The translations under genes and the position numbers were made by a program. A stretch of 64,000 nt of DNA from Sphaerotilus microaerophilus (GTDB taxonomy: Bacteria > Pseudomonadota > Gammaproteobacteria > Burkholderiales > Burkholderiaceae_C): the NCBI RefSeq assembly GCF_023734135.1, contig NZ_AP025730.1:1736001-1800000 (forward strand), given 5' to 3'. Below the pieces are notes generated by a model, which was given only the letters and a program-made list of their open reading frames with translations, was not told the origin of the DNA and searched no databases. Below are positions 11,152-19,898 of this stretch, in pieces. Every line of letters starts with the position of its first letter. The stretch's first letter is position 1.

Positions 11152-12470
11152 TTCTGCGTGTCCTGCTGGGATTCCTGTCGTTCTACGTCGTCTATCAAAA
11201 CTACTTCGGCGTCGAGTTCACCGTCAAGGGGCTGAACTACTTCAACCTGATGTTCTTCGGCGTCCTGGCGATCGTGATCGCCAAGGGCATCCGCAGCGAG
11301 GAGCCGGCGCCGCTCAAGGGGGCCTTCACCTTCCTGTTCATCATGCTCGGCTGGGGTTATGTGATCGGGCTGATGGACGATGGCTCGACCTGGCTGGAGG
11401 ATCTGGTCGAGCTCAAGACCAGTGTCTTCTACCTGCTGCTCTACCATCTCTACTACCGGGCGGTGCAGGACAGCAAGACCCTCAAGGTCGTGCTGGCCGC
11501 GGTGCTGATCACGGCCTTCCTGGCCCAATTGCAGGCCGTTCGGCAGGGGTTGGACTATGGCATCGGCGCCTACAACGAGACGCGGCGGGCGGCAGGCCCG
11601 TTCGGCAAGAGCTTCCTGCGCGCCAACAGCGCGGCGGCGTTTTACGTCATCTTCGTGCCCGTGGCGGCGGCGTTCATGCTGGAGCTCAAGCGCGGCTGGA
11701 AGATCAAGGCCGCGCTGCTGTTCTCGGTGGGCATCGGCATCTTCGGCCTGTTCGTCACCTACTCCCGCCAGGGCTACCTGATCCTCGGGGCGATCCTGCT
11801 GTATCTCACCTTCCGCAAGAACCTCGGGCTGGCATTGCTGCTGTGCCTGGCGCTGATGAGCTACCGGGTCTGGGCGCCCGACGCGATGATCCAGCGCATC
11901 GAGATGACCCAGCAGCAGGAGGATCCGGGCCGGCCCACCCCCACACCCAAGCCCGGCGCGGCCTTGGACGATGGCGAGGGGCAGAAGTATGACGAGAGCA
12001 CGGAGAGCCGCTTCCTGATCTGGGCCGGGGCGATGGAGATGATTTCCGAGCACCCGCTCGGGGTCGGGCTGAACCACTTCAAGCGCAACATCGGCATCTA
12101 CGTTCCGCGCTACCGTGGCTTCGATGCCCACAACAACTACATCCGCATGGCAGCCGAAGCCAGCATCTTCGGGGCCCTGGCCATGCTGGTGATCATCGCC
12201 AAGCTGTTCATGCTGGGCTGGCGCATCGAGCGGGTGGACAAGAGCGACTCCTCGCGGGCGATGGGACTGGCGCTGCAGGTCGCGGCGCTGGGCGTGCTGC
12301 TGAGCAACGTGTACGGCAGCCGGTTCTTCGATGGCGATGTGACCGGCAACGTCTGGGTGCTGGCAGCACTGGGCGCGCGCTATTTCGCCCTGCGGCGCAA
12401 GCAGGCGCAGCCCGCCCAGGCCGAGCAGCCTGCGGTCGGTGCCGTGCATGCGATGCCCGTGCGGGCGTGA
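11145..12470 (+). CDS. O-antigen polymerase/ligase family membrane protein (Wzy/WaaL-like)
   Basis: A 441-residue protein with about ten hydrophobic segments and one large hydrophilic loop (about residues 250-325). The loop contains a low-complexity part rich in Pro, Thr and Gly and ends in GVGLNHF and GFDAHNNYIRMAAEAS, the latter resembling the Wzy_C loop motif. Family members polymerise or ligate undecaprenyl-linked repeat units on the periplasmic face of the inner membrane. With the flippase at the start of the operon this suggests a Wzy-dependent route. Overlap with the deacetylase (7 nt) points to co-translation. Polymerase versus ligase cannot be decided from sequence. Confidence 0.83.
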   Translation: MLILRVLLGFLSFYVVYQNYFGVEFTVKGLNYFNLMFFGVLAIVIAKGIRSEEPAPLKGAFTFLFIMLGWGYVIGLMDDGSTWLEDLVELKTSVFYLLLYHLYYRAVQDSKTLKVVLAAVLITAFLAQLQAVRQGLDYGIGAYNETRRAAGPFGKSFLRANSAAAFYVIFVPVAAAFMLELKRGWKIKAALLFSVGIGIFGLFVTYSRQGYLILGAILLYLTFRKNLGLALLLCLALMSYRVWAPDAMIQRIEMTQQQEDPGRPTPTPKPGAALDDGEGQKYDESTESRFLIWAGAMEMISEHPLGVGLNHFKRNIGIYVPRYRGFDAHNNYIRMAAEASIFGALAMLVIIAKLFMLGWRIERVDKSDSSRAMGLALQVAALGVLLSNVYGSRFFDGDVTGNVWVLAALGARYFALRRKQAQPAQAEQPAVGAVHAMPVRA

Positions 12471-12490
12471 CGAACCTGAGAGGCTTCATC

Positions 12491-13843
12491 ATGATGAACG
12501 CTCGATATCCCCGTTTCCTGGCCGCGATGGCGGTGGTCGGGCTCATCGCTTCGGCCGCTGCCGTGGCGCAATCACCGCGGGTCAGTGCGGAGACGGGGGG
12601 CGGCGACAGCGTGGACGCCCTGTGCCGCGCCGTCTACCCGGCGGGTTGGCGAGCGCTGGATGGCCAGCACCTGGCGCCGGTTCCTCCTGCGCCGAAGCCG
12701 GCCAAGGGCGCCGTGTTCCAGGACCCGGTGCACCGCAGCTGTGTGCTGCGTGTCACCGACCACACCGTGGAGGGGCCGGCCAGTGCACGCCGCTTCCTGC
12801 GCAACGACTACTCGCGCCGGCAGGCCTTCAATGCCGACAGCAGCCGGCTCATCGCCATCGCCAGCGATGGCCACTGGCACCTCTACGACGCGACGACCCT
12901 GCGCTACCTGCGCCAGCTGCCCGGTCTGGCAGGAGACGCCGAGCCGCAGTGGCATGCCACGAAGCCCGATCTGCTGTACTACGTGCCCAACAACGGTGTG
13001 GGCATGAAGCTGTTCGAGCTGGATACCCGCACGGGCCAGGAGCGTACCGTGGCCGCCTTTTCCGATCGGCTGCGAGCGCGCTGGCCGCAGGCCCACACGG
13101 CCTGGACCAAGTCGGAGGGCTCGCCCTCCGCCGATGGCCGCTACTGGTGCTTCATGGTGGACGATCGGAACTGGAAGGGCGTCGGGCTGTTCACCTGGGA
13201 CCGTGACACCGACACCATCCTCGGCATGCGTGACCTCGATGGCGCCCGGCCCGACCACGTCAGCATGAGCCCGAGCGGGCAGTCCTGCGTGGTGTCGAGC
13301 ACCGGCTCGCATGGCACGGTGGCCTATTCGCGCGATTTTGCCAGTTCACGCAAGCTGCACCACACTTCGGAGCACTCGGACCTGGCGCTCAACGCGCGCG
13401 GCGAGGACGTGTACGTGGCGATCGATTACCAGTCCAGCGGCGGCTCTGTGTTCATGACCAACCTGGCCACCGGCGAGCGCACCGATCTGTTCCGTACCTA
13501 CCTGTCGGGCACCGCGACGGCGCTGCACATCTCCGGCAAGGCCTACAACAAGCCCGGCTGGGTGGTGATCTCCACCTATGCGGACCACGCGGCGCGCGGC
13601 AATGCGGGCCAGCAGTGGCTGCACCGCAAGATCTTCGCGATGTCGCTGGAGGCGAAGCCGCGCTACCTGCACCTGGCACACCATCACAGTGAACACGCCA
13701 AGTACTGGAGCGAGCCGCAGGCCTCGGTCAACCGCGACTTCACGCGCATCGTCTTCAACTCGAACTGGGACGTGAAGAGCGAGGGCGACATCGACATGTA
13801 CATGGTGGCGCTGCCGGCCAACCTGCTGAACGCAGCGCGCTGA
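12491..13843 (+). CDS. Secreted beta-propeller-like protein of an unnamed EPS-linked family, copy 1
   Basis: A 450-residue exported protein that I cannot place in a named family. Residues 1-26 are a Sec signal peptide with an AVA-Q cleavage site and no lipobox. The body has repeated blade-like units, each built as a D/N-rich turn plus WxLY or VxF strands: DYSRRQAFNAD near 106-116, [50 protein letters not shown] and EPQASVNRDFTRIVFNSNW. The pattern recalls TolB/WD40-like propellers and perhaps PL22-type lyases. Two lipoprotein paralogues follow on the other strand. GAGAGG at 12478-12483 sets the start at 12491. It is the last gene of the + strand EPS operon, so a periplasmic or surface role in handling the polymer is inferred. 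Confidence 0.72.
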   Translation: MMNARYPRFLAAMAVVGLIASAAAVAQSPRVSAETGGGDSVDALCRAVYPAGWRALDGQHLAPVPPAPKPAKGAVFQDPVHRSCVLRVTDHTVEGPASARRFLRNDYSRRQAFNADSSRLIAIASDGHWHLYDATTLRYLRQLPGLAGDAEPQWHATKPDLLYYVPNNGVGMKLFELDTRTGQERTVAAFSDRLRARWPQAHTAWTKSEGSPSADGRYWCFMVDDRNWKGVGLFTWDRDTDTILGMRDLDGARPDHVSMSPSGQSCVVSSTGSHGTVAYSRDFASSRKLHHTSEHSDLALNARGEDVYVAIDYQSSGGSVFMTNLATGERTDLFRTYLSGTATALHISGKAYNKPGWVVISTYADHAARGNAGQQWLHRKIFAMSLEAKPRYLHLAHHHSEHAKYWSEPQASVNRDFTRIVFNSNWDVKSEGDIDMYMVALPANLLNAAR

Positions 13844-13852
13844 ACGCGACCC

Positions 13853-13883
13853 GGTGAGGCAGGCCCGCCCCGCCGGCCTCACC
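13853..13883. terminator. Hairpin between convergent genes
   Basis: GGTGAGGC at 13853-13860 pairs perfectly with GCCTCACC at 13876-13883 around a 15-nt GC-rich loop. It lies in the 35-nt gap between two convergent paralogues and includes the stop codon of the - strand gene. There is no T tract on either side, so this is at best a weak bidirectional terminator or an mRNA 3' stabiliser. Confidence 0.4.
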
Positions 13884-15219
13884 AGGCGGGCAGCGAGATC
13901 ATGTAGGTGTCGATGTCCAGCGGGTCCGTCGGGGCGGTGTCGTTGCCCCAGTCGGAATTGAACACCACCCGGGTGAAGTCCCGGTTCACCGAGGCCTGCG
14001 GCTCTGCCCAATATGTGTCTTCGCCGACGTAGGAGCGGTGGTGCGCCAGGTGGCGGATGGTCGGATTGGCCGCCAGCTGCACCGCCATCACCTTGCGGTG
14101 CAGCCAGCGCCTTGTATCCAGATCCGGATTCGGCGCGTAGTAATCGGCGTAGGTCGATACCAGCACCCAGCCCGGCTTGGCGTAGGCCTTGCCGGAGATG
14201 TGCAGCGCCGTGGCGGTCTGGTCGACGTAGGTCGAGAACAGCTCGGTGCGCTTGCAGCTGGGGATGTGGGTCATGAACAGCGAGCCGCCGCTGGACCGGT
14301 AGTCGATCGAGACGAAGACATCATCGCCGTTGGCGTCCAGCGCGATGTCGGAGTGCTCCGATTTGGACAGCAGCTTGCGCACGGTGCTGAAATCGCGCGA
14401 GTAGGCCACGGTGCCGCGCGCGCTGTCGCCGGAGACGACGCAGTAGCTGCCGCTGGGGCTCATGCTGACGTGGTCAGGGCGGTCGCCGTTGGTGGAGAGG
14501 TAGCCAAGGACGGTGTCGGTGTCTCGGTCCCAGGTGACGATGCCCACGCTGCCCCAGCTGCCGTCGTCCACCATCAGGCACCAGTAGCGCCCGTCGGCCG
14601 AAGGTGAGCCCTCCGACTTGGTCCAGGCCGCGTTGGCTGTCGGCCAGCGCGCCCTGAGACGTGCCGACAGGTCACCGATCACCCGCGTCGCGCCGGTGCT
14701 GACGGTGAGTTCCTGGACCTGCATGCCCAGGCCGTTGGTGGGCATGTAGTACAGCAGGTCGGGGTTGGTGGGGTGCCACTGGATCTCGGCGTCGGCGGCC
14801 GGCCCGCTCAGCGTCTTGACGAACTGCTGGGTGTTGGCGTCGTAGAGGTGCCAGTGGCCGCTGATCGAGTAGATCAGCACCCGTGTGTTGTTGGCGTTGA
14901 AGGCCTGGCGGCGCGAGTAGTCCTGCCGGGCGAAGCCCGACAGCCCGTCGGCGGCGTGGTCGGTCAGCCGGACCATGGACGTGCCATAGGTCGGCTCGGT
15001 GAACGGGATGCCGCGCGCCGGCTTGGCCAGGGCGGGGACGAGGGCGTTGTCCTGGTCGGCCAGCGTCGCCGTGGAGGTCTCGCTGGCCCCGCAGGCCAGC
15101 GTCGGCTCGGGGTCGACCGTGACCGCATCGCCATCGCTACCCCCACCGCAGGCCGCGAACATCACACCGGCCGAGGTAGTGAGGGCTGCAGCATGGCGGC
15201 GGAGGTGGCGAGTTGACAT
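13879..15219 (-). CDS. Lipoprotein paralogue of the EPS-linked beta-propeller-like family, copy 2
   Basis: A 446-residue protein with a lipoprotein signal: a lipobox FAAC with Cys24, followed by a glycine- and acid-rich linker. The body matches copies 1 and 3 block by block: [85 protein letters not shown] and [21 protein letters not shown]. Conserved His, Asp and Trp residues in these blocks would be candidates for a metal or sugar site. Start 15219 is chosen over the upstream in-frame ATG because GGGGAG lies 7 nt before it and it gives a clean lipoprotein signal. The residue after the lipid Cys is Gly, which in Enterobacteria favours outer-membrane sorting. It is separated from copy 3 by 137 nt and the two look like a tandem duplication. 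Confidence 0.72.
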   Translation of the reverse strand: MSTRHLRRHAAALTTSAGVMFAACGGGSDGDAVTVDPEPTLACGASETSTATLADQDNALVPALAKPARGIPFTEPTYGTSMVRLTDHAADGLSGFARQDYSRRQAFNANNTRVLIYSISGHWHLYDANTQQFVKTLSGPAADAEIQWHPTNPDLLYYMPTNGLGMQVQELTVSTGATRVIGDLSARLRARWPTANAAWTKSEGSPSADGRYWCLMVDDGSWGSVGIVTWDRDTDTVLGYLSTNGDRPDHVSMSPSGSYCVVSGDSARGTVAYSRDFSTVRKLLSKSEHSDIALDANGDDVFVSIDYRSSGGSLFMTHIPSCKRTELFSTYVDQTATALHISGKAYAKPGWVLVSTYADYYAPNPDLDTRRWLHRKVMAVQLAANPTIRHLAHHRSYVGEDTYWAEPQASVNRDFTRVVFNSDWGNDTAPTDPLDIDTYMISLPAW

Positions 15220-15356
15220 GGGCGGGCTCCCCAGGGTGAGGGCAGGATCCTTGCGGGATCGGCGCAAACGACGCGCGTGGGCGGTTCATGCCTCGCGTGC
15301 ACCATCGTAGTCACGGTTTGTTGCTCCAGGGGATCCCGTGACCCTGGGGTTGGCGT

Positions 15357-16919
15357 TTACTTCACGAGGGACGGTGGCAGCGCGATCATGTAGGCGTCGA
15401 TGTCCGTGCCCGACTTGCCCCAGTCGGAGTTGAAGATCACCCGGCTGAAGTCGCGGCTGACGCTGGCCTGCGGTTCGGCCCAGTAGTCGCCCACGTAGGA
15501 GCGGTGGTGCGCCAGGTTGTAGATCTTCGGGTTGGCGGCCAGTTGCACGGCCATCACCTTGCGGTGCAGCCACTGCTTGCCGGCACTGCCGTAGTCGCCG
15601 TAGGACGAGATCACCACCCAGCCGGGCTTCTTGTAGGCCTTGCCCGAGAAGTGGAAGGCGGTGGCGGTGCCGTTCACGTACGACGGGAACAGCACCGTGC
15701 GGGCACCCGTGCGCAGGTTGACCATGAACACGTCGCCCTCGTTGGTGCTGTAGTCGACCGAGACGTAGATGTCGTCGCCGGCGGCGTCCAGCGCGATGTC
15801 CGAGTGTTCCGACTTGGCCAGCAGCTTGCGCTGGCTCTTGAAGTCGCGGGAGTACGCGACCGTGCCGCGGGCGCTGTCGCCGGAGACGACGCAGTAGTTG
15901 CCGCTGGGGCTCATGCTGACGTGGTCGGGCCGGTCGCCGTTGGTGTCGAGGTAGCCGAGGATGGTGTCGGTGTCGCGGTCCCAGGTGACGACGCCCACGC
16001 TGCCCCAGCTGCTGTTGTCGACCATCAGGCACCAGTATCGGCCATCGGCGGACGGCGAGCCCTCGGACTTGGTCCAGGCGGCGTTGGCCGACGGCCAGCG
16101 GGCCTTGAGGCGTGCGCCGAGGTTGCCGATCACGCGTGTGCTGCCGCTGCTCACCGTGAGTTCCAGCACCTGCATGCCCACGCCGTTGGTGGGCACGTAG
16201 TACAGCAGGTCGGGGTTGGTGGCGTGCCACTGGATCTCGGCGTCGGCGGCCGGCCCACTCAGCGTCTTGACGAACTGGTAGGTGTTGGCGTCGTAGACAT
16301 GCCAGTGGCCGGTGATCGAGTAGATCAGCACCCGGGTGTTGTCGGCATTGAAGGACTGGCGGCGCGAGTAGTCCTGCCGGGCAAAGGTGGCCAGGCCCTC
16401 GGCGGTGTGGTCGGTCAGCCGCACCTCGCAGGTCTGGTAGGCCGGCTCTGAGAAGGCTGCGCCCTTGGCGGGCTTGGCCAGCGTTGGGATGGTGTCGTTG
16501 GTCTGGCCCGCCTTCAGCGCCGCAGTGGCGCTGTAGAAGCTGTTGCAGCCGGTGCCGAGGTTGATGGTGCCGGGCGCGGGGGTGGGCGTGGGTGTCGGTG
16601 TCGGCGAAGGTGTGGGGGCCGGCGTTGGTGTGGGAGTCGGTACCGGCGTCGGTGTGGGAGTTGGGGTGGGAGTCGGTACTGGCGTGGGGCTGGGTGTCGG
16701 AGCCGGGATCGGACTGGGGGTCGGCTTGTGCTTGCGGTCACGCTTGCGCCGGGCGGCGACGCTCATCGTGTCGCCTTCGACGGTGGCTTCGGTGTCGTTG
16801 CCCAGGTCCTGGCTGGTGTCGTTGGCGCTGCTGCCGTCGCCGCCGCCACAGGCGGCCAGGCTGGCGACCAGTGTGAACAACAGGGTGAGTCGGCTGGTGG
16901 CGTTGAGGGACGGGGTCAT
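15357..16919 (-). CDS. Lipoprotein paralogue with Pro-Thr stalk, copy 3 of the EPS-linked propeller-like family
   Basis: A 520-residue lipoprotein: lipobox LAAC with Cys24, an acidic linker, a basic patch RRKRDRKHK near 57-65, then a strict Pro-X repeat at residues 66-117 (mostly Pro-Thr) and the same C-terminal body as copies 1 and 2. The stalk should hold the body away from the membrane or cross the wall and polymer layer. The body shows [48 protein letters not shown] and [19 protein letters not shown]. Start 16919 follows GGAAGGAA in the - strand leader. At DNA level long runs match copy 2, pointing to fairly recent duplication. Function unknown; binding or cleavage of the EPS is inferred only from location. 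Confidence 0.72.
   Translation of the reverse strand: MTPSLNATSRLTLLFTLVASLAACGGGDGSSANDTSQDLGNDTEATVEGDTMSVAARRKRDRKHKPTPSPIPAPTPSPTPVPTPTPTPTPTPVPTPTPTPAPTPSPTPTPTPTPAPGTINLGTGCNSFYSATAALKAGQTNDTIPTLAKPAKGAAFSEPAYQTCEVRLTDHTAEGLATFARQDYSRRQSFNADNTRVLIYSITGHWHVYDANTYQFVKTLSGPAADAEIQWHATNPDLLYYVPTNGVGMQVLELTVSSGSTRVIGNLGARLKARWPSANAAWTKSEGSPSADGRYWCLMVDNSSWGSVGVVTWDRDTDTILGYLDTNGDRPDHVSMSPSGNYCVVSGDSARGTVAYSRDFKSQRKLLAKSEHSDIALDAAGDDIYVSVDYSTNEGDVFMVNLRTGARTVLFPSYVNGTATAFHFSGKAYKKPGWVVISSYGDYGSAGKQWLHRKVMAVQLAANPKIYNLAHHRSYVGDYWAEPQASVSRDFSRVIFNSDWGKSGTDIDAYMIALPPSLVK
16569..16724 (-). repeat. Pro-Thr coding minisatellite in the lipoprotein stalk
   Basis: About 156 bp of 6-bp units encode 26 Pro-X dipeptides (X mostly Thr, also Ser, Ala, Val, Ile). 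On the + strand it reads as GT-rich units such as GGTGTGGGAGTCGGT. Such tracts can change length by replication slippage, which would alter stalk length without shifting frame as long as whole 6-bp units are gained or lost. Confidence 0.9.
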
Positions 16920-17300
16920 GGGAGGTTCCTTCCAGATCGGCTGATCGACCGGTGCCTCGCCGGTCGGACGGCGGCACGGGCTGCGTGAGGCCTCCAAGTT
17001 TAGTCCCGGGCAGAAGGTGGGCGTAAGCAGGCCCGCGGGTGTAACGGCAGGGGGACGTGACGGCCCGGCACGTCTGTTGCCATGCCGCCTGCTGCCTGTC
17101 ACCCGCAGGTGCAGGCGATACGGTTGCTTGCGCGCTCTTCGTGAACAGCACACGAGCAGCAACGAACGCACGCGCGTCAGCGGAACCTTCCGGGGGGCGT
17201 GGCCGGGCCGCGTGGCGTTACGGTGGCAGACAACTCCATACCGACGTAGCACGGGCTTACGGGGCCGGCCAGCGGTTCTGTCGGTTCCGGGCGCAGCAGC

Positions 17301-17331
17301 GACAACGCCCGCGGGTCAGGCGGGCGTTGTC
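17301..17331. terminator. Strong hairpin downstream of the GNAT gene, in a gene-free stretch
   Basis: The gene-free stretch 16920-17385 contains one clear element: a perfect 12-bp stem, GACAACGCCCGC at 17301-17312 against GCGGGCGTTGTC at 17320-17331, with a 7-nt loop. It lies 55 nt past the stop of the - strand GNAT gene. No T tract follows on either strand, so it may be a Rho-linked or stabilising 3' hairpin. I found no convincing promoter for the lipoprotein gene in the rest of this stretch. Confidence 0.45.
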
Positions 17332-17385
17332 AGGGGGCGTTGCCGGCGGGTTGGGGCCACCGGGGTCGAATTGGCTGAGGTGGCG

Positions 17386-18633
17386 TCAGCCCGCCTTGGC
17401 CTGCGCCTCAGGGGCGTCCGAGGGCGCGCCGGCTTGGCGCCGCTGTGCGCGGTCCCGCGCCCATTGCACGGCCTGCAGCGCCCAGTGCGCCGGCCGGTTG
17501 AACAGCACGATCGAGGTGATCAGCGAGCGCCGGCCTGGCCAGAGTTTCTCGATGAAGGAGGCTGGCTCGGCACCGCTGTCGAAGGCCTGCAGGTCGGCGA
17601 TGACCTGTGGGGCGTTGCGGACCAGTTCGGCCTCGTTGAGGATGCCGATGCCGTTCTTGCGGTAGGCCGGATCCCAGCCGACCTTGAAGGCAAAGCCCGT
17701 CGAGCCGGACACCAGGTTGCTGGTCGAGGCGATGGTCTGCCCGGCCAGGCGCAGTTCGGTGAACAGTGCCCGTCCCTCGCTGGCGAAACCCCGCACCATC
17801 TCCTGGAAGAAGGCCTCCTCGGCTGGGTGGGCGCGCAGCGAACTGCCTTCCTCGCCCTTCCAGCCGGCGTGCTCCAGGCGCAGGAAGTCCTCCACCACGC
17901 GGGGTTCGATCGCGTCGCGGTGGATGTGCCAGCCCAGTTCGCCGCCCTCGGCGACGCGGCGCTTGCAGCGCTCCACCTCGGCATGCTGCTTGCGCAGGTT
18001 GCGCTTGAGGGCCTCCGGTCCGGTGTCCTCGGGCAGGAGCATGGCGCGCTGGCGCGGGGCGCTGTCGTGCAGGCGGTAGCCCGCCGCATCGCAGGCCCGC
18101 TGCAGGGCACGATGGACCTCGCCGCCCTGTTCGAGGTTGCGGATGACCAGGGCGAACGACCAGGGTGAGCTGCTGCGCAGGTGGGCGAACAGGCGTTGCC
18201 AGGCCTGGACACCGTGACCCTGGGCCAGCAGCGGCGCGCCGCAGAAGGAGTGCATCGACTGATACACCTCGGTGTGCGGCAGCGGCAGGACCTTGTTGCC
18301 ACGCTGGCGCCTGAGCGCGAAGACTGCGGCCGGCTGCGGCGCCGCAGTTCCCGCTGCGCCCTCCTGCTCGATGAACACGATCTGCGCGGGTGAGCCGGGG
18401 TCCAGGTGGCGCAGCGCCGGCAGGATGAAGTGGGGCGATGCGTAGGCGTTCGGCTCCAGCGCCTGTGCCTCCAGGGCCGCCCAGCGGGCGATATCGACGG
18501 CGCTCACGGCGTCGTGTGGCAGGGCGCGGGCGTGATACGGGGCCAAGGGGGCCACCGGCGGGGCGGCGGGTGGCCATGCCGTGGCGGTGGTCGAGGCTGG
18601 GGTCGTGGCGCTGGGGGAGGAGGGGCTCGACAT
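17386..18633 (-). CDS. GNAT-fold acyltransferase, CelD/FemAB-like
   Basis: A 415-residue protein of the acetyltransferase group (Acetyltransf_6) that includes CelD/BcsL and FemAB-like enzymes. The first 35 residues are Ala/Pro/Ser/Thr-rich and probably disordered. The core includes LRKQHAEVERCKRRV near 213-227, EHAGWKGEEGSSL near 253-265 and ASTSNLVSGSTGFAFKVGWDPAY with NGIGILNEAEL near 302-335, the usual acyl-donor half. Members transfer acyl or aminoacyl groups to sugars or peptides. It is 18 nt downstream of a second GNAT gene in a three-gene - strand group with a YdcF-type protein, next to the EPS genes. The start has no good ribosome binding site, so a shorter N-terminus is possible. Confidence 0.78.
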   Translation of the reverse strand: MSSPSSPSATTPASTTATAWPPAAPPVAPLAPYHARALPHDAVSAVDIARWAALEAQALEPNAYASPHFILPALRHLDPGSPAQIVFIEQEGAAGTAAPQPAAVFALRRQRGNKVLPLPHTEVYQSMHSFCGAPLLAQGHGVQAWQRLFAHLRSSSPWSFALVIRNLEQGGEVHRALQRACDAAGYRLHDSAPRQRAMLLPEDTGPEALKRNLRKQHAEVERCKRRVAEGGELGWHIHRDAIEPRVVEDFLRLEHAGWKGEEGSSLRAHPAEEAFFQEMVRGFASEGRALFTELRLAGQTIASTSNLVSGSTGFAFKVGWDPAYRKNGIGILNEAELVRNAPQVIADLQAFDSGAEPASFIEKLWPGRRSLITSIVLFNRPAHWALQAVQWARDRAQRRQAGAPSDAPEAQAKAG

Positions 18634-18651
18634 GGTCGCGGGGGGGTCTGT

Positions 18652-19893
18652 TCAGCCTCGAGGTGCGGCGTTGCTGGCCGGGGGGGCAGGCGGCATCGGG
18701 GCCACGTCAGCCTCCTGGGCGGGTGCCTCCTGGCGTTGGCGCCGAGCTTGCTGCCGTTGTTCCTGCCACTGCCGCCACCGGGCGCGGCCTGCCTTGGCCT
18801 GGCGCAGCAGCCAGTCTTCCAGGCGCATTTTGGCGTTGCATTGCTGCAGTACCAGCCAGTGCAATGGCATGTCGTGGGTGGCGAGTGTGCGCTTGTACTG
18901 CAGATCGCCGGTCATGAAATCGTAGACCTGGAAGCCGGCGGCACGGAAGTGCTCGATCGCCAGGGCATGGGCGGCCAGGCCGGGGCTCTCGGAGCCGTCG
19001 AGCTGGTCGTAGTCGATGCCGGACTGGTAGTAGTGCACCCAGCCGCCGTGGCAGAAGTAGTAGAAGTAGCCGATCACCTGCTCGCCACGCATCGCGGCCA
19101 GCAGGGCCACGGCACCGCTGGGCACGCCCCGTTCCACTGCCAGGGTGTGGAAGCGCCGCTGGAAATCGCTGCCGAAGGCGCCCGGCTCACCCTTGGCCTC
19201 CCAGTAGGACGTATGCAGGCGCATCATCTCCGCCAGGAAGTGGCGCGCCTGCGCCGGCGTGCTGGCAGGCACCAGGCGCAGCGGCTGGGGCTCGCCCAGG
19301 CGCTTCAGGCTCTTGCGCACCAGGTAGCGCTGGCGCTGCTTCAGGAATCCCAGGTAGTCCTTGCCGGAAGCCCGGATGGCCTCCAGATCGACATAGAAGC
19401 TCAGGTGTGGGATCGAGCGCATCTGCAGCGTGGCGGGCAGCGCCGCCGGCAGGGCGTTGGCGCCGGACACGCGCAGCTCGTCGGGTGCACCGCTTCCCTC
19501 CATCAGGGCCATCAGCATGGCCTGCTCGATGGCGCCCGCGTCTTGCGCGGCCGTGAGGCAGCCGTTGTATTCGATCGTCAACGCATCGCAATCGGCACGG
19601 CCGGTTTCGTGCAGGTGCCAGGCGCGCACGGGCAGGAAGCCGAAGCGCCGGTGCCGGCGCTCGACGACGATGGCCAGGCCGAGCAGTTGCCCGTCGTCGC
19701 GTTGCGCCCGTGCGAGCCGGGGCGGGCAGTCCGGCGGCAGGCAGGCCAGCCAGGGGCCGATCCAGTCCCAGGTGGTGAAGAACGATCCCTGGCCGCGGGC
19801 CTGGAGTTCGCGCCACTCGACCTCGAGCTGATCCAGGGGCGGGAGGTCGCACAGGCGAACCTGGCAGGGGGGCAGCAGGGCGTCGTCGGTCAT
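18652..19893 (-). CDS. GNAT-fold acyltransferase, CelD/FemAB-like
   Basis: A 413-residue member of the same superfamily as the neighbouring gene but only distantly similar to it. FFTTWDWIGPWLACL near 38-52 is the characteristic N-terminal block (W-x5-W), followed by a YLVRKSLKRLG acceptor helix near 190 and a C-terminal GNAT half with GEQVIGYFYYFCHGG and YYQSGIDYDQLDGSESPGL near 278-310. The tail is rich in Gln, Arg, Ala and Pro. A FemAB-like enzyme here could attach an acyl or aminoacyl group to an amino sugar. I chose ATG 19893 over an in-frame TTG at 19902, because GGAG lies 12 nt before the ATG but only 3 nt before the TTG; this is uncertain. It follows the YdcF gene by 5 nt. Confidence 0.78.
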   Translation of the reverse strand: MTDDALLPPCQVRLCDLPPLDQLEVEWRELQARGQGSFFTTWDWIGPWLACLPPDCPPRLARAQRDDGQLLGLAIVVERRHRRFGFLPVRAWHLHETGRADCDALTIEYNGCLTAAQDAGAIEQAMLMALMEGSGAPDELRVSGANALPAALPATLQMRSIPHLSFYVDLEAIRASGKDYLGFLKQRQRYLVRKSLKRLGEPQPLRLVPASTPAQARHFLAEMMRLHTSYWEAKGEPGAFGSDFQRRFHTLAVERGVPSGAVALLAAMRGEQVIGYFYYFCHGGWVHYYQSGIDYDQLDGSESPGLAAHALAIEHFRAAGFQVYDFMTGDLQYKRTLATHDMPLHWLVLQQCNAKMRLEDWLLRQAKAGRARWRQWQEQRQQARRQRQEAPAQEADVAPMPPAPPASNAAPRG

Positions 19894-19898
19894 CGGGT

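Noticed and set aside
16569..16724. CRISPR array or tandem DNA repeat element
   Set aside because: The units are 6 bp and encode Pro-X in frame within a lipoprotein; there are no spacers.
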